A stretch of DNA of 38,251 bases from Ferrovibrio sp. (GCF_002796975.1 NZ_PEKV01000011.1:1-38251); one strand, 5' to 3'. Positions 15,525-23,615 are shown, counted from the first letter of the stretch. The notes: generated by a model not told the origin, from the sequence alone. A program made the numbers and translations.

Positions 15525-16580
15525 ATGATCGAACTGCACTCCATCACCAAGCGCTTCGACACGCCGTCCGGCGGTGTCGAAGCCTTGCGCAATGTCAGCC
15601 TCCAGATCCGCCAGGGTGAAATCTTCGGCGTGATCGGCCGCTCCGGAGCCGGCAAGTCGACGCTGATCCGCGTCATCAATCTGCTGGAACGTCCCGATGA
15701 CGGCGGTAAGGTCATCGTCGCCGGCCGCGACCTGACCGCGCTGCCGTATTCTGAGCTGCGCGTCGCCCGGCGCGACATCGGCATGATCTTCCAGCATTTC
15801 AACCTGCTGTCGGCGCGCAGCGTGTTCGACAATGTGGCGCTGCCGCTGGAACTGCGCGGCGAGTCGAAGGCCGCCATCAAGGCCAAGGTCGAGCCGCTGC
15901 TGGAACTGGTCGGGCTGGCGGACAAGGCCGGGCAGTATCCGGCACAGCTGTCGGGCGGCCAGAAGCAGCGCGTCGGCATTGCCCGTGCGCTTGCGACTGA
16001 CCCCAAGGTGCTGCTCTGCGATGAGGCCACCTCGGCGCTCGATCCGGAAACCACCGAACAGATCCTCAAGCTGATCAAGGATATCCGCGACCGCCTGAAT
16101 CTGACCGTCGTACTGATCACCCATGAGATGGCGGTGGTGAAGGAGATCGCCGACCGCGTTGCCGTGATGGAGCAGGGCCGCATCATCGAGCAGGGCGAGA
16201 CCTTCGAGGTTTTCACCCGGCCGCAGCATGCCACCACGCGCAGCTTTGTGGCTGATCTGATCGGCTTCGACCTGCCGCCGGCGTTGCAGAAGCGCCTGGC
16301 AGTTCAGCCTGCTGCGAACGCCCGGCTCTGGCGCATCCTGTTCACCGGGCCGCATGCCGACGAGCCGGTGATCGCCGAACTGTCGCGCAATCTCGGCCTC
16401 GATCTGAACATCCTGCATGGCCGGATCGACGAGATTCAGGGCCGCCCCTTCGGCGTCATGGTGGTGCAGGCCCGCGGCGACGAAGCCAAACTGATCGCCG
16501 CCAAATCCTGGCTCGCCGGCAAACAGCTCACTGTTGAGGAACTTGAAGATGTCATCGCAATTGATCGCGCTGCTGTTTGA
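15525..16580 (+). CDS. metN: methionine ABC transporter ATP-binding protein
   Basis: MetN powers the MetNI importer. Its 351 residues carry Walker A GRSGAGKST (about 37-45), the Q-loop region GMIFQHFNLLSARSVFDNV, signature LSGGQKQRVGIARAL (about 143-157), Walker B VLLCDEATSALDPE (about 163-176) and the switch His in LITHEMAVV. The C-terminal part (about 260-345) is the NIL domain (RILFTGPHADEPVIAELSRN ... EIQGRPFGVMVVQARG), which binds methionine and inhibits ATPase activity in E. coli MetN. The start ATG 15525 lies 6 bases after the preceding small gene. Its end overlaps metI by 32 bases. Confidence 0.96.
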   Translation: MIELHSITKRFDTPSGGVEALRNVSLQIRQGEIFGVIGRSGAGKSTLIRVINLLERPDDGGKVIVAGRDLTALPYSELRVARRDIGMIFQHFNLLSARSVFDNVALPLELRGESKAAIKAKVEPLLELVGLADKAGQYPAQLSGGQKQRVGIARALATDPKVLLCDEATSALDPETTEQILKLIKDIRDRLNLTVVLITHEMAVVKEIADRVAVMEQGRIIEQGETFEVFTRPQHATTRSFVADLIGFDLPPALQKRLAVQPAANARLWRILFTGPHADEPVIAELSRNLGLDLNILHGRIDEIQGRPFGVMVVQARGDEAKLIAAKSWLAGKQLTVEELEDVIAIDRAAV

Positions 16581-17202
16581 CGGCCTGATTGAAACCCTGG
16601 TGATGGTCGGTGTCTCCGGCGGCATCGGCGCGCTGTTCGGCATTCCACTCGGCGTCATCCTGATCCTGACCGACCGCGGCGGGATTTTGCAGAGCCTGAC
16701 GGTGAACCGCGTGCTGGGTCTTGCCATCAACGCGGCACGCTCGACGCCGTTCATCATCCTGATGGTCGCGATCATTCCCTTCACGCGCCTGGTCGCCGGC
16801 ACCTCGATCGGCACGGCGGCGGCCATTGTGCCGCTGACCATTGCCGCGATCCCCTTCATCGCCCGGCTGGTCGAAACCGCTCTGCGCGAAGTGCCGTCGG
16901 GCCTGATCGAGGCCGCCGATGCCATGGGCGCGACGCCCCTGCAGATCGTGGTGAAAGTGCTGCTGCCCGAAGCGCTGCCGGGAATTATCGCTGGCCTCAC
17001 CATCACCTTCGTCAGCCTGATCGGCTATTCCGCCATGGCGGGCGCGGTCGGCGGCGGCGGTCTGGGCGATATCGGCATCCGCTACGGCTACCAGCGTTTC
17101 CTGCCCGAAGTGATGCTCGCCGTCGTGCTGGTGCTGATCGTCTTCGTCCAGGGCGTGCAGTCGGCGGGCGACCGCCTGGTGCGCAAGCTCAGTCATCGTT
17201 GA
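16549..17202 (+). CDS. metI: methionine ABC transporter permease
   Basis: A 217-residue inner-membrane permease with five helices. The EAA loop that docks to MetN is clear: REVPSGLIEAADAMGATPLQIVVKVLLPEALPGI (about residues 120-153), followed by GLTITFVSLIGYSAMAGAVGGGGLGD. I chose ATG 16549 because GAGGAA lies 8-9 bases upstream; a TTG at 16534 is also in frame. It starts inside metN, overlapping by 32 bases, so the two are probably translationally coupled, consistent with a fixed subunit ratio. Confidence 0.95.
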   Translation: MSSQLIALLFDGLIETLVMVGVSGGIGALFGIPLGVILILTDRGGILQSLTVNRVLGLAINAARSTPFIILMVAIIPFTRLVAGTSIGTAAAIVPLTIAAIPFIARLVETALREVPSGLIEAADAMGATPLQIVVKVLLPEALPGIIAGLTITFVSLIGYSAMAGAVGGGGLGDIGIRYGYQRFLPEVMLAVVLVLIVFVQGVQSAGDRLVRKLSHR

Positions 17203-17239
17203 ATTCTAACTTTAAGCCTCCCCCAGAAAAGGAAAAACC

Positions 17240-18031
17240 ATGTCGATTACCCGTCGTACCGTTACCGCAATCCTTGGTGCCGTTCTCTTCGCTGCTCCCG
17301 CGCTCGCCCAGGACAAGCCGATTAAGGTCGGCGTCACTGCCGGGCCCCACGCGGAAATCTTCGAAGTGGTGAAGAAGGTCGCCGAGAAGGACGGCCTGAA
17401 GATCCAGGTGATCGAATTCACCGACTATATCCAGCCCAATGCCGCGCTGAATGCCGGCGACCTGGATGTAAATTCCTACCAGCACCTGCCGTACCTGGAA
17501 GCGCAGATCAAGGATCGTGGCTACAAGCTCACCAATATCGGCTACACCGTGAATTTCCCGATGGGTGTCTATTCCAAGAAGGTGAAGTCGCTCGCCGCGC
17601 TGCCGAATGGTGCGCGCGTCGGCATCCCGAACGATCCGACCAATGGCGGCCGTGGCCTGCTGGTGCTGGAAACCGCCGGCCTGATCAAACTGAAGCAGGG
17701 CGCCGGCCTGAAGGCGACGCCGCTGGATATCGCTGACAACCCGAAGAAGATCCGCATCGTCGAACTCGATGCCGCCCAGCTGCCGCGCGCGCTGGATGAA
17801 CTCGATGCCGCCGCGATCAACACCAACTACGCGATCCCGGCCGGGCTCTCTCCTACCAAGGACGCAATCGCCAGCGAAGGTGCCAAGGCGCCCTATGTGA
17901 ACATCATCGCCGTGCGTACGCAGGACAAGGACAGGCCGGAATATGCCCGCCTGGTGAAGGCCTATCAGTCGGCCGAGGTGAAAGCCTTCGTCGAGCAGAA
18001 ATACCAGAAGGCCGTTGTCACGAGCTGGTAA
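17240..18031 (+). CDS. metQ: MetQ/NlpA family substrate-binding protein
   Basis: Periplasmic binding component delivering substrate to MetNI. The 263-residue precursor has a cleavable signal ending ALA-QDK, with no lipobox Cys, so it is soluble rather than lipid-anchored, unlike E. coli MetQ. Family segments are KVGVTAGPHAEIFEVVKKVAEKDGL, EFTDYIQPNAALNAGDLDVNSYQHLPYLE, GARVGIPNDPTNGGRGLLVLE and AAINTNYAIPAGLSPTKDAI. AAGGAAAAACC provides a ribosome site. It is 37 bases after metI and is followed by a terminator. Family members bind L- or D-methionine, and some bind methionine sulfoxide or cysteine-related compounds; the polycysteine leader upstream makes the exact ligand worth testing. Confidence 0.94.
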   Translation: MSITRRTVTAILGAVLFAAPALAQDKPIKVGVTAGPHAEIFEVVKKVAEKDGLKIQVIEFTDYIQPNAALNAGDLDVNSYQHLPYLEAQIKDRGYKLTNIGYTVNFPMGVYSKKVKSLAALPNGARVGIPNDPTNGGRGLLVLETAGLIKLKQGAGLKATPLDIADNPKKIRIVELDAAQLPRALDELDAAAINTNYAIPAGLSPTKDAIASEGAKAPYVNIIAVRTQDKDRPEYARLVKAYQSAEVKAFVEQKYQKAVVTSW

Positions 18032-18080
18032 GCGTTTTCAGATTACCGTCCGCGCAAGTTCTCCCCGGACACGGACGTAC

Positions 18081-18115
18081 GAAGCCCGCCGGTCGCAAGA
18101 TCGGCGGCTTCTTCA
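18081..18115 (+). terminator. terminator of the metNIQ operon
   Basis: GAAGCCCGCCGGTC-gcaa-GATCGGCGGCTTC forms a 13-bp stem with a single bulge and one G-T pair, followed by TTCATA. It lies 50 bases after metQ. Confidence 0.75.
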
Positions 18116-18132
18116 TATACTAACTAGCGATA

Positions 18133-18789
18133 TCACCCTGACAATTCTTCATACTCACAGCGACGTTGCCTCACCTCTTGAATAAGTAGAGCGACGTCGT
18201 TTGCCAACGACCAAAAGCCCGATGCAAAGTCATTGATCTCTTTGGCAGTGAAGGCGTACTCAGGGGTGAAATCTCCGCCCCAGCTATTGAGCTTTACCTT
18301 CTTCGTGCTGGTCATAGCCGGAACTAAATTCCAGTAATCGTCAGATTTCTCACCCTCAACCGCCAAATCATTTGGTTTATTGTAATTCTTTGCCACAATT
18401 CCATGGGCAATCTCATTTCGGCGAGTAGAGAACTGCTCAGATGCCTTTATTGCCTGATTGACTCTCTTCTGCAGCGATGAGAATGGAAATTCGGAGAAGT
18501 ACGCTTCCGATGCTGCTTTGAGCATATCTCTCCTGATTTGTGACGTAGTCACCACGCCGTATGCACGATGACTAGCGTGGGAATCTAAATTAATCCCCAC
18601 AAGGCAATCAAAGAGGCCGGCGAATTCAAGCTCCAATTTCTCCCAAGCCGACAGCGCTTTGCCAACAGCTGTGTATATCGTGGTGGAATCCTTGTCTCCG
18701 CCACCAGATAGAGGAGGTCTATCCCAAGGCTTTGTGTTTTGAGCGAGCCTTTTTGAAGTCGCACCCAACTGCTTTGGAAGTTTTGGCAT
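18133..18789 (-). CDS. unknown protein with HEPN-like R-x4-H motif, 218 aa, AT-richer than neighbours
   Basis: A mostly helical soluble protein with no recognised full-length family. Residues 123-130 read RRNEIAHG, placing Arg124 and His129 in the R-x4-6-H pattern typical of HEPN domains, many of which are RNases in toxin or defence systems while others are inactive. The region before it (ALSAWEKLELEFAGLF ... QAIKASEQFSTRRNEIAHG) fits the two long HEPN helices. Codon use and composition are much less GC-rich than all surrounding genes, suggesting lateral acquisition. The start ATG 18789 lacks a strong ribosome site. It stands alone between the met terminator and hugZ; no antitoxin or nucleotidyltransferase partner adjoins it. 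HEPN assignment is tentative. Confidence 0.7.
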   Translation of the reverse strand: MPKLPKQLGATSKRLAQNTKPWDRPPLSGGGDKDSTTIYTAVGKALSAWEKLELEFAGLFDCLVGINLDSHASHRAYGVVTTSQIRRDMLKAASEAYFSEFPFSSLQKRVNQAIKASEQFSTRRNEIAHGIVAKNYNKPNDLAVEGEKSDDYWNLVPAMTSTKKVKLNSWGGDFTPEYAFTAKEINDFASGFWSLANDVALLIQEVRQRRCEYEELSG

Positions 18790-18860
18790 AACGTGCGTCT
18801 CTATGCTTAATTGAAATTCCGGCTCGGTGAACCATCAACCCTAAGTTAGGACAATCAAGA

Positions 18861-19586
18861 TCAGGCGCTACGCGCCTGCTTCACCAGCCGCACCAGTTCG
18901 ATGCGGGCCTCGTCGGCGGTGGCAATCGTCCTGCCGAAATTGAGCCGGGCCAGATCATTCTCGCGGATCAGGTCGCAGCCCTCGGCGTCGATGCCACACA
19001 GGCTCCAGCCGTCGCCGCTTCGCCCCAGCAGTTTTTGCGCATAGAGCTGCACGGCATCGGCATGGTCGATGTTCATATGTTCAAGAATGCCGGATTCCGC
19101 ATCGATCAGCTTCTCCGTCTCGCCGGGATAGAGATAATCGTCGAGCCAGTGGATTTTGCCGAAACCGGCCACGATATGCGCGCGCTCAATCGTCAGATGA
19201 TAGAAGGCGAAATCGCCGAAGCCGGCATACATCTCGGCCGAGGGATGCCGGGCGAGAAAGCGGGCGCGATGGCGCGGGTCTTCGGTCTTCGCCGCGCGGC
19301 CCAGCAGCGAAACGCGCGGGCCGGTCAGAGGTTCGGCCAAACCCGCCGTGCCGTCGCAGAGCAGCGAGACGCGGTCGTTGCCGAGCAGGTTCTTGGTATG
19401 CTCGGCCAGCCGCGAGATCAGCAGGATCGGTGCGGCATCGTGATCGAAGGCGACCAGCACCAGGGACGCATAAGGCTGACCGTTCTGCCCGGCCATCGTG
19501 GTGGCAAGGCTGGCGGTTTTGCAGGCGCGCGTCACGGCACGGGCCTGCTGTGCGGGGGATTTGGTGTCGACGGGCAACTCGGCCAT
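18861..19586 (-). CDS. HugZ family protein (split-barrel flavin/heme-binding fold with DUF2470)
   Basis: A 241-residue soluble protein. The N-terminal two thirds is a pyridoxamine-phosphate-oxidase-like split barrel (ARAVTRACKTASLATTMAGQNGQPYASLVLVAFD ... PRVSLLGRAAKTED). The C-terminal part is a DUF2470 domain with EHMNIDHADAVQLYAQKLLG. Members such as Helicobacter HugZ bind and degrade heme, but most homologues are untested, and heme utilisation is only one possibility. It starts at ATG 19586, its first base shared with the stop codon of the PII-like gene (TGATG), so translation is coupled. It is the last gene of a three-gene operon with a bicarbonate-transporter homologue, an unexpected partner for a heme-related protein. 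Confidence 0.9.
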   Translation of the reverse strand: MAELPVDTKSPAQQARAVTRACKTASLATTMAGQNGQPYASLVLVAFDHDAAPILLISRLAEHTKNLLGNDRVSLLCDGTAGLAEPLTGPRVSLLGRAAKTEDPRHRARFLARHPSAEMYAGFGDFAFYHLTIERAHIVAGFGKIHWLDDYLYPGETEKLIDAESGILEHMNIDHADAVQLYAQKLLGRSGDGWSLCGIDAEGCDLIRENDLARLNFGRTIATADEARIELVRLVKQARSA

Positions 19587-19891
19587 CAGAACCGGTCCGC
19601 CCGCGAGACTTCAACATCGGAGATGTAGACCACCGCCACGGCATCGGCGAAGCGGGTGTGGAAATTGTCCAGCACGGCGCGCGCGACGGCCTCCGTGGCC
19701 ACCGCCACGATCATCACATTGTCAAAAGCGCGGGTGATGTCATCGCCGCTGCGCTCGCCGTGTTTGCCGCCGCCGATCACGCGCGGAAACAAGCTCCAGC
19801 CTTTCACGCCCTGACTGCTGAGCCAGTCGAGCACCGGCTTCTGCAGCGGTGCTTCCACGATGATCTCGATCTTCTTGCGCGGATGGGCCAT
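19586..19891 (-). CDS. PII-like (SbtB-type) signalling protein
   Basis: A 101-residue protein starting MAHPRKKIEIIVEAPLQKPV with the ferredoxin-like alternating beta/alpha pattern of the PII superfamily. The presumed T-loop region is SLFPRVIGGGKHGERSGDDI. Its position directly after an SbtA gene, with a 4-base gap, matches cyanobacterial sbtA-sbtB, where SbtB binds adenine nucleotides and controls the transporter. The cyanobacterial C-terminal Cys redox loop is absent; the protein ends RADRF. I chose ATG 19891, as an upstream in-frame ATG at 19954 lies within sbtA. It overlaps hugZ by one base. Superfamily assignment is good; the ligand is unknown. Confidence 0.82.
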   Translation of the reverse strand: MAHPRKKIEIIVEAPLQKPVLDWLSSQGVKGWSLFPRVIGGGKHGERSGDDITRAFDNVMIVAVATEAVARAVLDNFHTRFADAVAVVYISDVEVSRADRF

Positions 19892-19895
19892 GTGT

Positions 19896-20882
19896 CTAAT
19901 TCCCGAACAGCCGCTGCGCCAGGGTGAGGTAGAGCGGCAGGCCGATGGCGACATTGAAGGGGAAAGTGATCGCCAGCGCCAGTGTCACCGACAGCGAAGG
20001 ATTGGCGGAGGGCAAAGCCAGTCGCATGGCGGCCGGCACGGCGATATACGATGCCGAAGCCGCCAGCACTGCCAGCAGCATGGCGCCGCCGGTCGAGAGC
20101 CCCAGCGCAGCGGCGGCGAGGAAGCCGCAAGCGGCGCCGATTGGCGGCATCACAAGGCCGAACAGGATCAGTGCCCTGGGGAAGCTGCGCGCGGCGCGGC
20201 CCTGCCGTACAGCGACGAGCCCCATATCGAGCAGGAAGATGCAGAGCGCGCCATTGAATAGATCGGCCACGAAGGGGCGTATTTTGGCAAGGCCGGCATC
20301 GCCGGTGATCCAGCCGATGGCGAAGCCGCCCATCAGCAGCATGACAGACCCGTTGACCAGCACCTCGCGGAACAATGCGCCGCGCTCGCTGGCGCGCGCC
20401 TGCATGCCGGGGTTTTTCTGCTGTCCGGCCAGCAGCAGGCCGATCAGGATCGCCGGGGTTTCCATCACCGCGGTCATGGCGACGAGATAGCCTTCATACG
20501 GGATGTCGCGGCTGCGCAGGAACTCCGCCGCCGTCACGAAGGTGACGATGCTGATCGAGCCGTAATGCGCCGCGATGGCGGCGGCATTGGTGCGATTCTG
20601 CTGCCACACGCCGCGCAGCAGGGCGAAGGCGATCAGCGGCAGCGCAAGGCTCAGTGCGAGAGCAGCAAGAATGGCGCCGGCCAGCGCCAAGCCGCTCGCG
20701 GCATGCATGGCGACGCCGCCCTTGAAGCCGATGGCGAACATCAGGTAGATCGCCAGCGCCTTGGCGGCGCCTTCGGGGATTTCCAGATCGGAGCGCAATG
20801 CAGCCGCGACCGCACCCAGCACGAAGGCCAGGATCATCGGCGACAGCAGGTTGCCGGCGGCGAGATGCAGAAGCTCGGTCAT
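19896..20882 (-). CDS. SbtA-type sodium-dependent bicarbonate transporter homologue
   Basis: A 328-residue protein of about ten membrane helices in two inverted halves, the SbtA fold. Recognisable segments are LSPMILAFVLGAVAAALRSDLEIPE at the N-terminus, IYLMFAIGFKGG, HYGSISIVTFVTAAEFL and MTAVMETPAILIGLLLAG in the first half, and ASASYIAVPAAMRLALPSANPSLSVTLALAITFPFNVAIGLPLY in the second. Cyanobacterial SbtA imports bicarbonate with sodium. In heterotrophs the role may be to supply carboxylases, and substrate specificity is unproven. It leads a leftward operon with the PII-like gene and hugZ. Its start, ATG 20882, has no strong ribosome site. No carbon-fixation gene is in the window. Confidence 0.9.
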   Translation of the reverse strand: MTELLHLAAGNLLSPMILAFVLGAVAAALRSDLEIPEGAAKALAIYLMFAIGFKGGVAMHAASGLALAGAILAALALSLALPLIAFALLRGVWQQNRTNAAAIAAHYGSISIVTFVTAAEFLRSRDIPYEGYLVAMTAVMETPAILIGLLLAGQQKNPGMQARASERGALFREVLVNGSVMLLMGGFAIGWITGDAGLAKIRPFVADLFNGALCIFLLDMGLVAVRQGRAARSFPRALILFGLVMPPIGAACGFLAAAALGLSTGGAMLLAVLAASASYIAVPAAMRLALPSANPSLSVTLALAITFPFNVAIGLPLYLTLAQRLFGN

Positions 20883-20979
20883 GATCGCCGCAGCATGGCG
20901 CAGGCTGCACGATGGCGAAAGGCTCAGGGTGTTAAGCGATGCCAGCTATGACGTGCAGGCATGGCGGGTCGCCGAAACC

Positions 20980-21072
20980 CGTCATCCTCGGCCTTGTGCC
21001 GAGGATCCATCCCGTGGCCGTCGCATGCGGGATGGCGCAGATGGAACCCCGGGACAAGCCCGGGGATGACGA
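20980..21072. repeat. REP/BIME-like inverted pair, family A, copy 2
   Basis: The left unit is CGTCATCCTCGGCCTTGTGC followed by CGAGGATCC, the right unit (opposite orientation) CCCCGGGACAAGCCCGGGGA followed by TGAC. A variable central hairpin CATCCCG...CGGGATG lies between. It sits upstream of sbtA, next to a family B copy. Confidence 0.8.
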
Positions 21073-21093
21073 TCTTTCTTTTTACTTCCTTAC

Positions 21094-21164
21094 TTCGTCG
21101 TCCCCGCGAAGCGGGAACCCAGTCGGCGGAAGGACTGGGCTACCGCTTTCGCGGGAGCGACGAG
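21094..21164. repeat. REP/BIME-like inverted pair, family B, copy 2
   Basis: CGTCGTCCCCGCGAAGCGGG and the inverted CCGCTTTCGCGGGAGCGACG are separated by a spacer containing the pairing CCCAGTC...GACTGGG. It lies 7 bases from the 3' end of the quinone oxidoreductase gene. With the family A copy beside it, the two fill most of the 288-bp gap 20883-21170; nothing else was seen there. Confidence 0.8.
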
Positions 21165-21170
21165 TAAGGC

Positions 21171-22145
21171 TTACGGCAGCAGCAGCGTCGAACCGGTGGT
21201 CTTGCGCGCTTCGAGGTCTTCATGGGCGCGGGCGGCGTCCTTCAGCGCATAGGTCTGCGGTACTTCCACCTTCACCTTGCCGCTGCTCACCACTTCGAAC
21301 AGCGCCTTGGCCGAGGCCACCAGATCCGCGCGCTTCGCCGTATAGGTCACCAAGGTCGGGCGCGTCACATAGAGCGAGCCCTTGCCAGCCAGCGTCGCGA
21401 TCTCGAACGGCGGCACCGGGCCCGAGGCATTGCCGAAGCTGACCATCAGGCCGAACGGCGACAGGCAGTCGAGCGAGCCGGCCCAGGTATCCTTGCCGAC
21501 GCCGTCATAGACCACCGGCACGCCGGCGCCCTTGGTGATCTCCTTCACGCGTTCGGCGAAGTTTTCCGTGCGGTAATTGATGATGTGGTCGTAGCCATGC
21601 GCTTTGGCCAGCTTGGCCTTGTCCTCGCTGCCGACCGTGCCGATCACGGTGGCGCCGAGCGCCTTGGCCCACTGGCCGAACAGCAGCCCGACGCCGCCGG
21701 CGGCGGCATGGAACAGCACGGTGTCGCCCGGCTTCACCTTGTAGGTGCGCTGGACCAGGTATTCCGTCGTCATGCCCTTCAGCATGATGGCGGCGGCGGT
21801 CTGGTCGGAGATGGCCTGCGGCAGCACGACGACGCGGTCGGCCTGCATCAGGCGCTCTTCAGAGTAAGAGCCGAGCGGCGCGGACGCATAGGCCACGCGG
21901 TCGCCGACCTTGATATCGTTCACGCCATCGCCGACGGCAGTGACGGTGCCGGCGCCTTCCATGCCGAGCACGAGCGGCAGCGGCAGCTTGTACAGGCCGG
22001 TACGATGATAGGTGTCGATGTAGTTCAGGCCGGCGGCGGAATTCTTCAGCCGGATCTGGCCGGGGCCGGGCGCGCCGACCTCGACCTCTTCCCATTTCAT
22101 CTTGTCGGGGCCGCCGGCTTCGTGGATGCGGATCGCGTGTACCAT
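21171..22145 (-). CDS. NADPH:quinone oxidoreductase, zeta-crystallin-like MDR family
   Basis: A 324-residue cytoplasmic enzyme. The N-terminal GroES-like domain (MVHAIRIHEAGGPDKMKWEE ... LVLGMEGAGTVTAVGDGV) is followed by a Rossmann domain with the NADPH motif FHAAAGGVGLLFGQWAKALGA (about 145-165). Zinc-binding cysteines of alcohol dehydrogenases are missing, as in the Qor branch, which reduces quinones by one-electron transfer. I chose ATG 22145, because the upstream in-frame extension only covers the dienelactone hydrolase gene. It follows that gene by 25 bases on the same strand, suggesting one transcript, possibly for detoxifying reactive carbonyls or aromatics. Confidence 0.93.
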   Translation of the reverse strand: MVHAIRIHEAGGPDKMKWEEVEVGAPGPGQIRLKNSAAGLNYIDTYHRTGLYKLPLPLVLGMEGAGTVTAVGDGVNDIKVGDRVAYASAPLGSYSEERLMQADRVVVLPQAISDQTAAAIMLKGMTTEYLVQRTYKVKPGDTVLFHAAAGGVGLLFGQWAKALGATVIGTVGSEDKAKLAKAHGYDHIINYRTENFAERVKEITKGAGVPVVYDGVGKDTWAGSLDCLSPFGLMVSFGNASGPVPPFEIATLAGKGSLYVTRPTLVTYTAKRADLVASAKALFEVVSSGKVKVEVPQTYALKDAARAHEDLEARKTTGSTLLLP

Positions 22146-22170
22146 TGTCTTTGAACTTTCTCTGGTTCGA

Positions 22171-22854
22171 TCAGGAGAGGTGCGACTTGAAGAAATTGGC
22201 CGTGCGTGTATTGGCAGCGTAGGCGGCATCCTTGTCGTAATGCTCGCCGCCGACGCGGGCGAAGGCATGGTCGTGGCCCACATATTCGTGCAGCGTCACG
22301 TTGCTGTTGCCGGCGACAGCGGCCTTCACCTTGGCCTGCTGGTCCTTGGGCACGAACTTGTCTTCGGTGGCGACATGCATCAGCAGCGGCTTTTTGATAT
22401 TCGCCACCTCGCCGGTATGGTCGGCGAGGCCGACGCCGTAATAGGAGACGGCGGCATCCACATCGCTGCGCGCCGCCATCAGGAAGGCGAGCTTGCCGCC
22501 CAGACAATATCCGACCGTGCCGACCTTGCCGCCGGTCAGCTTGCGCAGCGCTGCCAGCGACGATTTGAGGTCTTCCACGCCCTTGTCGACATCGAAGCCA
22601 CCGAACAGCTTGAAGGCCTTGTCCCAGTGTTCCTTGGTCTTGTCGGTGATGTCGACGCCGGGCTCCTGGCGCCAGAACAGGTCGGGGCAGAGTGCGACGT
22701 AACCTTGGGCGGCCAGATCGTCGCAGATGTCGCGCATCACCTGGTTGATGCCGAAGATTTCCTGAATGACCAGGATGCCCGGACCTTTATTGCCGGCCTG
22801 ATAGGCGCTGAACGTGCCGCCGTCAGCGGCATTGATCGTGACCGTCTTTGCCAT
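22171..22854 (-). CDS. dienelactone hydrolase family protein
   Basis: A 227-residue alpha/beta hydrolase of the DLH family, which opens dienelactones in chlorocatechol degradation and, in broader members, cleaves other esters. The nucleophile is Cys in GTVGYCLGGKLAF, the acid Asp in HVATEDKFVP and the catalytic His in YVGHDHAFAR. The N-terminal IQEIFGINQVMRDICDDLA is family-typical. The start ATG 22854 has GGGAGAG 9 bases upstream. No catechol-pathway genes adjoin it, so the natural substrate is unknown. It is the first gene of a two-gene unit with the quinone oxidoreductase. Confidence 0.93.
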   Translation of the reverse strand: MAKTVTINAADGGTFSAYQAGNKGPGILVIQEIFGINQVMRDICDDLAAQGYVALCPDLFWRQEPGVDITDKTKEHWDKAFKLFGGFDVDKGVEDLKSSLAALRKLTGGKVGTVGYCLGGKLAFLMAARSDVDAAVSYYGVGLADHTGEVANIKKPLLMHVATEDKFVPKDQQAKVKAAVAGNSNVTLHEYVGHDHAFARVGGEHYDKDAAYAANTRTANFFKSHLS

Positions 22855-22986
22855 TGCGCTCTCTCCCTGTCTGAAAACCGGGGAAACTCTAAGCAGCGTG
22901 AGGGAGGGCGGCAACCGGCAGGGCCGTGACCGTGTAACCCGGTTACAACCAGGAAAGCAAAAGCGGGGAAATTGGTTCGGATAAGT

Positions 22987-23511
22987 TCAGAACAGGCTGA
23001 CCTGCTCCGAGGGCACATAGGCGCCCTCGTGGCGCAGCAGCCAGCGCTTGGTCTCCAGCCCGCCCTTGCCGGAATAGCCGCCGGCATCGCCGCCGGCCGC
23101 CAGAATCCGGTGGCAGGGGATGATCACCGGGATCGGATTGGCGCCGCAGGCGCTGCCCACCGCGCGCGCATCCACCGTGCCGGTGCCGACGGCGCTGGCG
23201 GCTTCGCCATAGCTGCGCGTGCGGCCGGCCGGAATCGCCAGCATGAAATCCCACACGGCCTGCTGGAATTCCGTGCCGGCCGGATCGAGCGGCAGGTCGA
23301 ACTGGAATTTGCCATCCCGGAAATAGATTTCCAGCTGGCGCGCTGCTTCATCCAACAGGGCCTGGGCCTCGGGCGGCGTATCGATATCGGCCGCCTTCGC
23401 CCCCCGGCCACCCCAGTCCAGCTTCACGATGGCCTGCGTGGTGGCGAAAACGGTGAGCGAGCCCAGCGGGCTCGGCAGGGTCAGGCTGTAGGTGGCGCGG
23501 TTTTTCGTCAT
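22987..23511 (-). CDS. ogt: methylated-DNA-[protein]-cysteine S-methyltransferase
   Basis: It repairs O6-alkylguanine and O4-alkylthymine by transferring the alkyl group irreversibly to its own cysteine. The active site PCHRI lies in NPIPVIIPCHRILAAGGDAGGYSGG-type context near residue 140, and the upstream EFQQAVWDFMLAIPAGRTRSYGEAA is the DNA-binding helix region. Its 174 residues fit the Ogt form without the N-terminal Ada domain. I used ATG 23511; a longer in-frame start exists at 23589 but enters the region divergent from cobW. It is a single gene, divergent from cobW. Confidence 0.94.
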   Translation of the reverse strand: MTKNRATYSLTLPSPLGSLTVFATTQAIVKLDWGGRGAKAADIDTPPEAQALLDEAARQLEIYFRDGKFQFDLPLDPAGTEFQQAVWDFMLAIPAGRTRSYGEAASAVGTGTVDARAVGSACGANPIPVIIPCHRILAAGGDAGGYSGKGGLETKRWLLRHEGAYVPSEQVSLF

Positions 23512-23602
23512 CGGTTCTGATACTTGACTGGTGCAGCCGGAAGGCTGGACTTCAACCTTCAGGCCACTATGGTTACGCCCAAATTCCACACATCAATAGC
23601 AT

Positions 23603-23615
23603 GGCCGGACCGGCC
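23603..23615. promoter_or_regulatory. GGCCGG-A-CCGGCC palindrome ahead of the cobW ribosome site
   Basis: A perfect 6-1-6 inverted repeat directly abuts the GGAGA ribosome binding site of the CobW gene. It could be a weak translational hairpin or an operator. No match to a Zur box was recognised in this divergent region. Confidence 0.25.

Noticed and set aside
15225-17006. A 593-codon open frame antisense to the small genes, metN and metI
   Set aside because: Its strand opposes clear MetN and MetI proteins with textbook motifs; long antisense frames are expected in GC-rich DNA, and it shows no domain or ribosome site.
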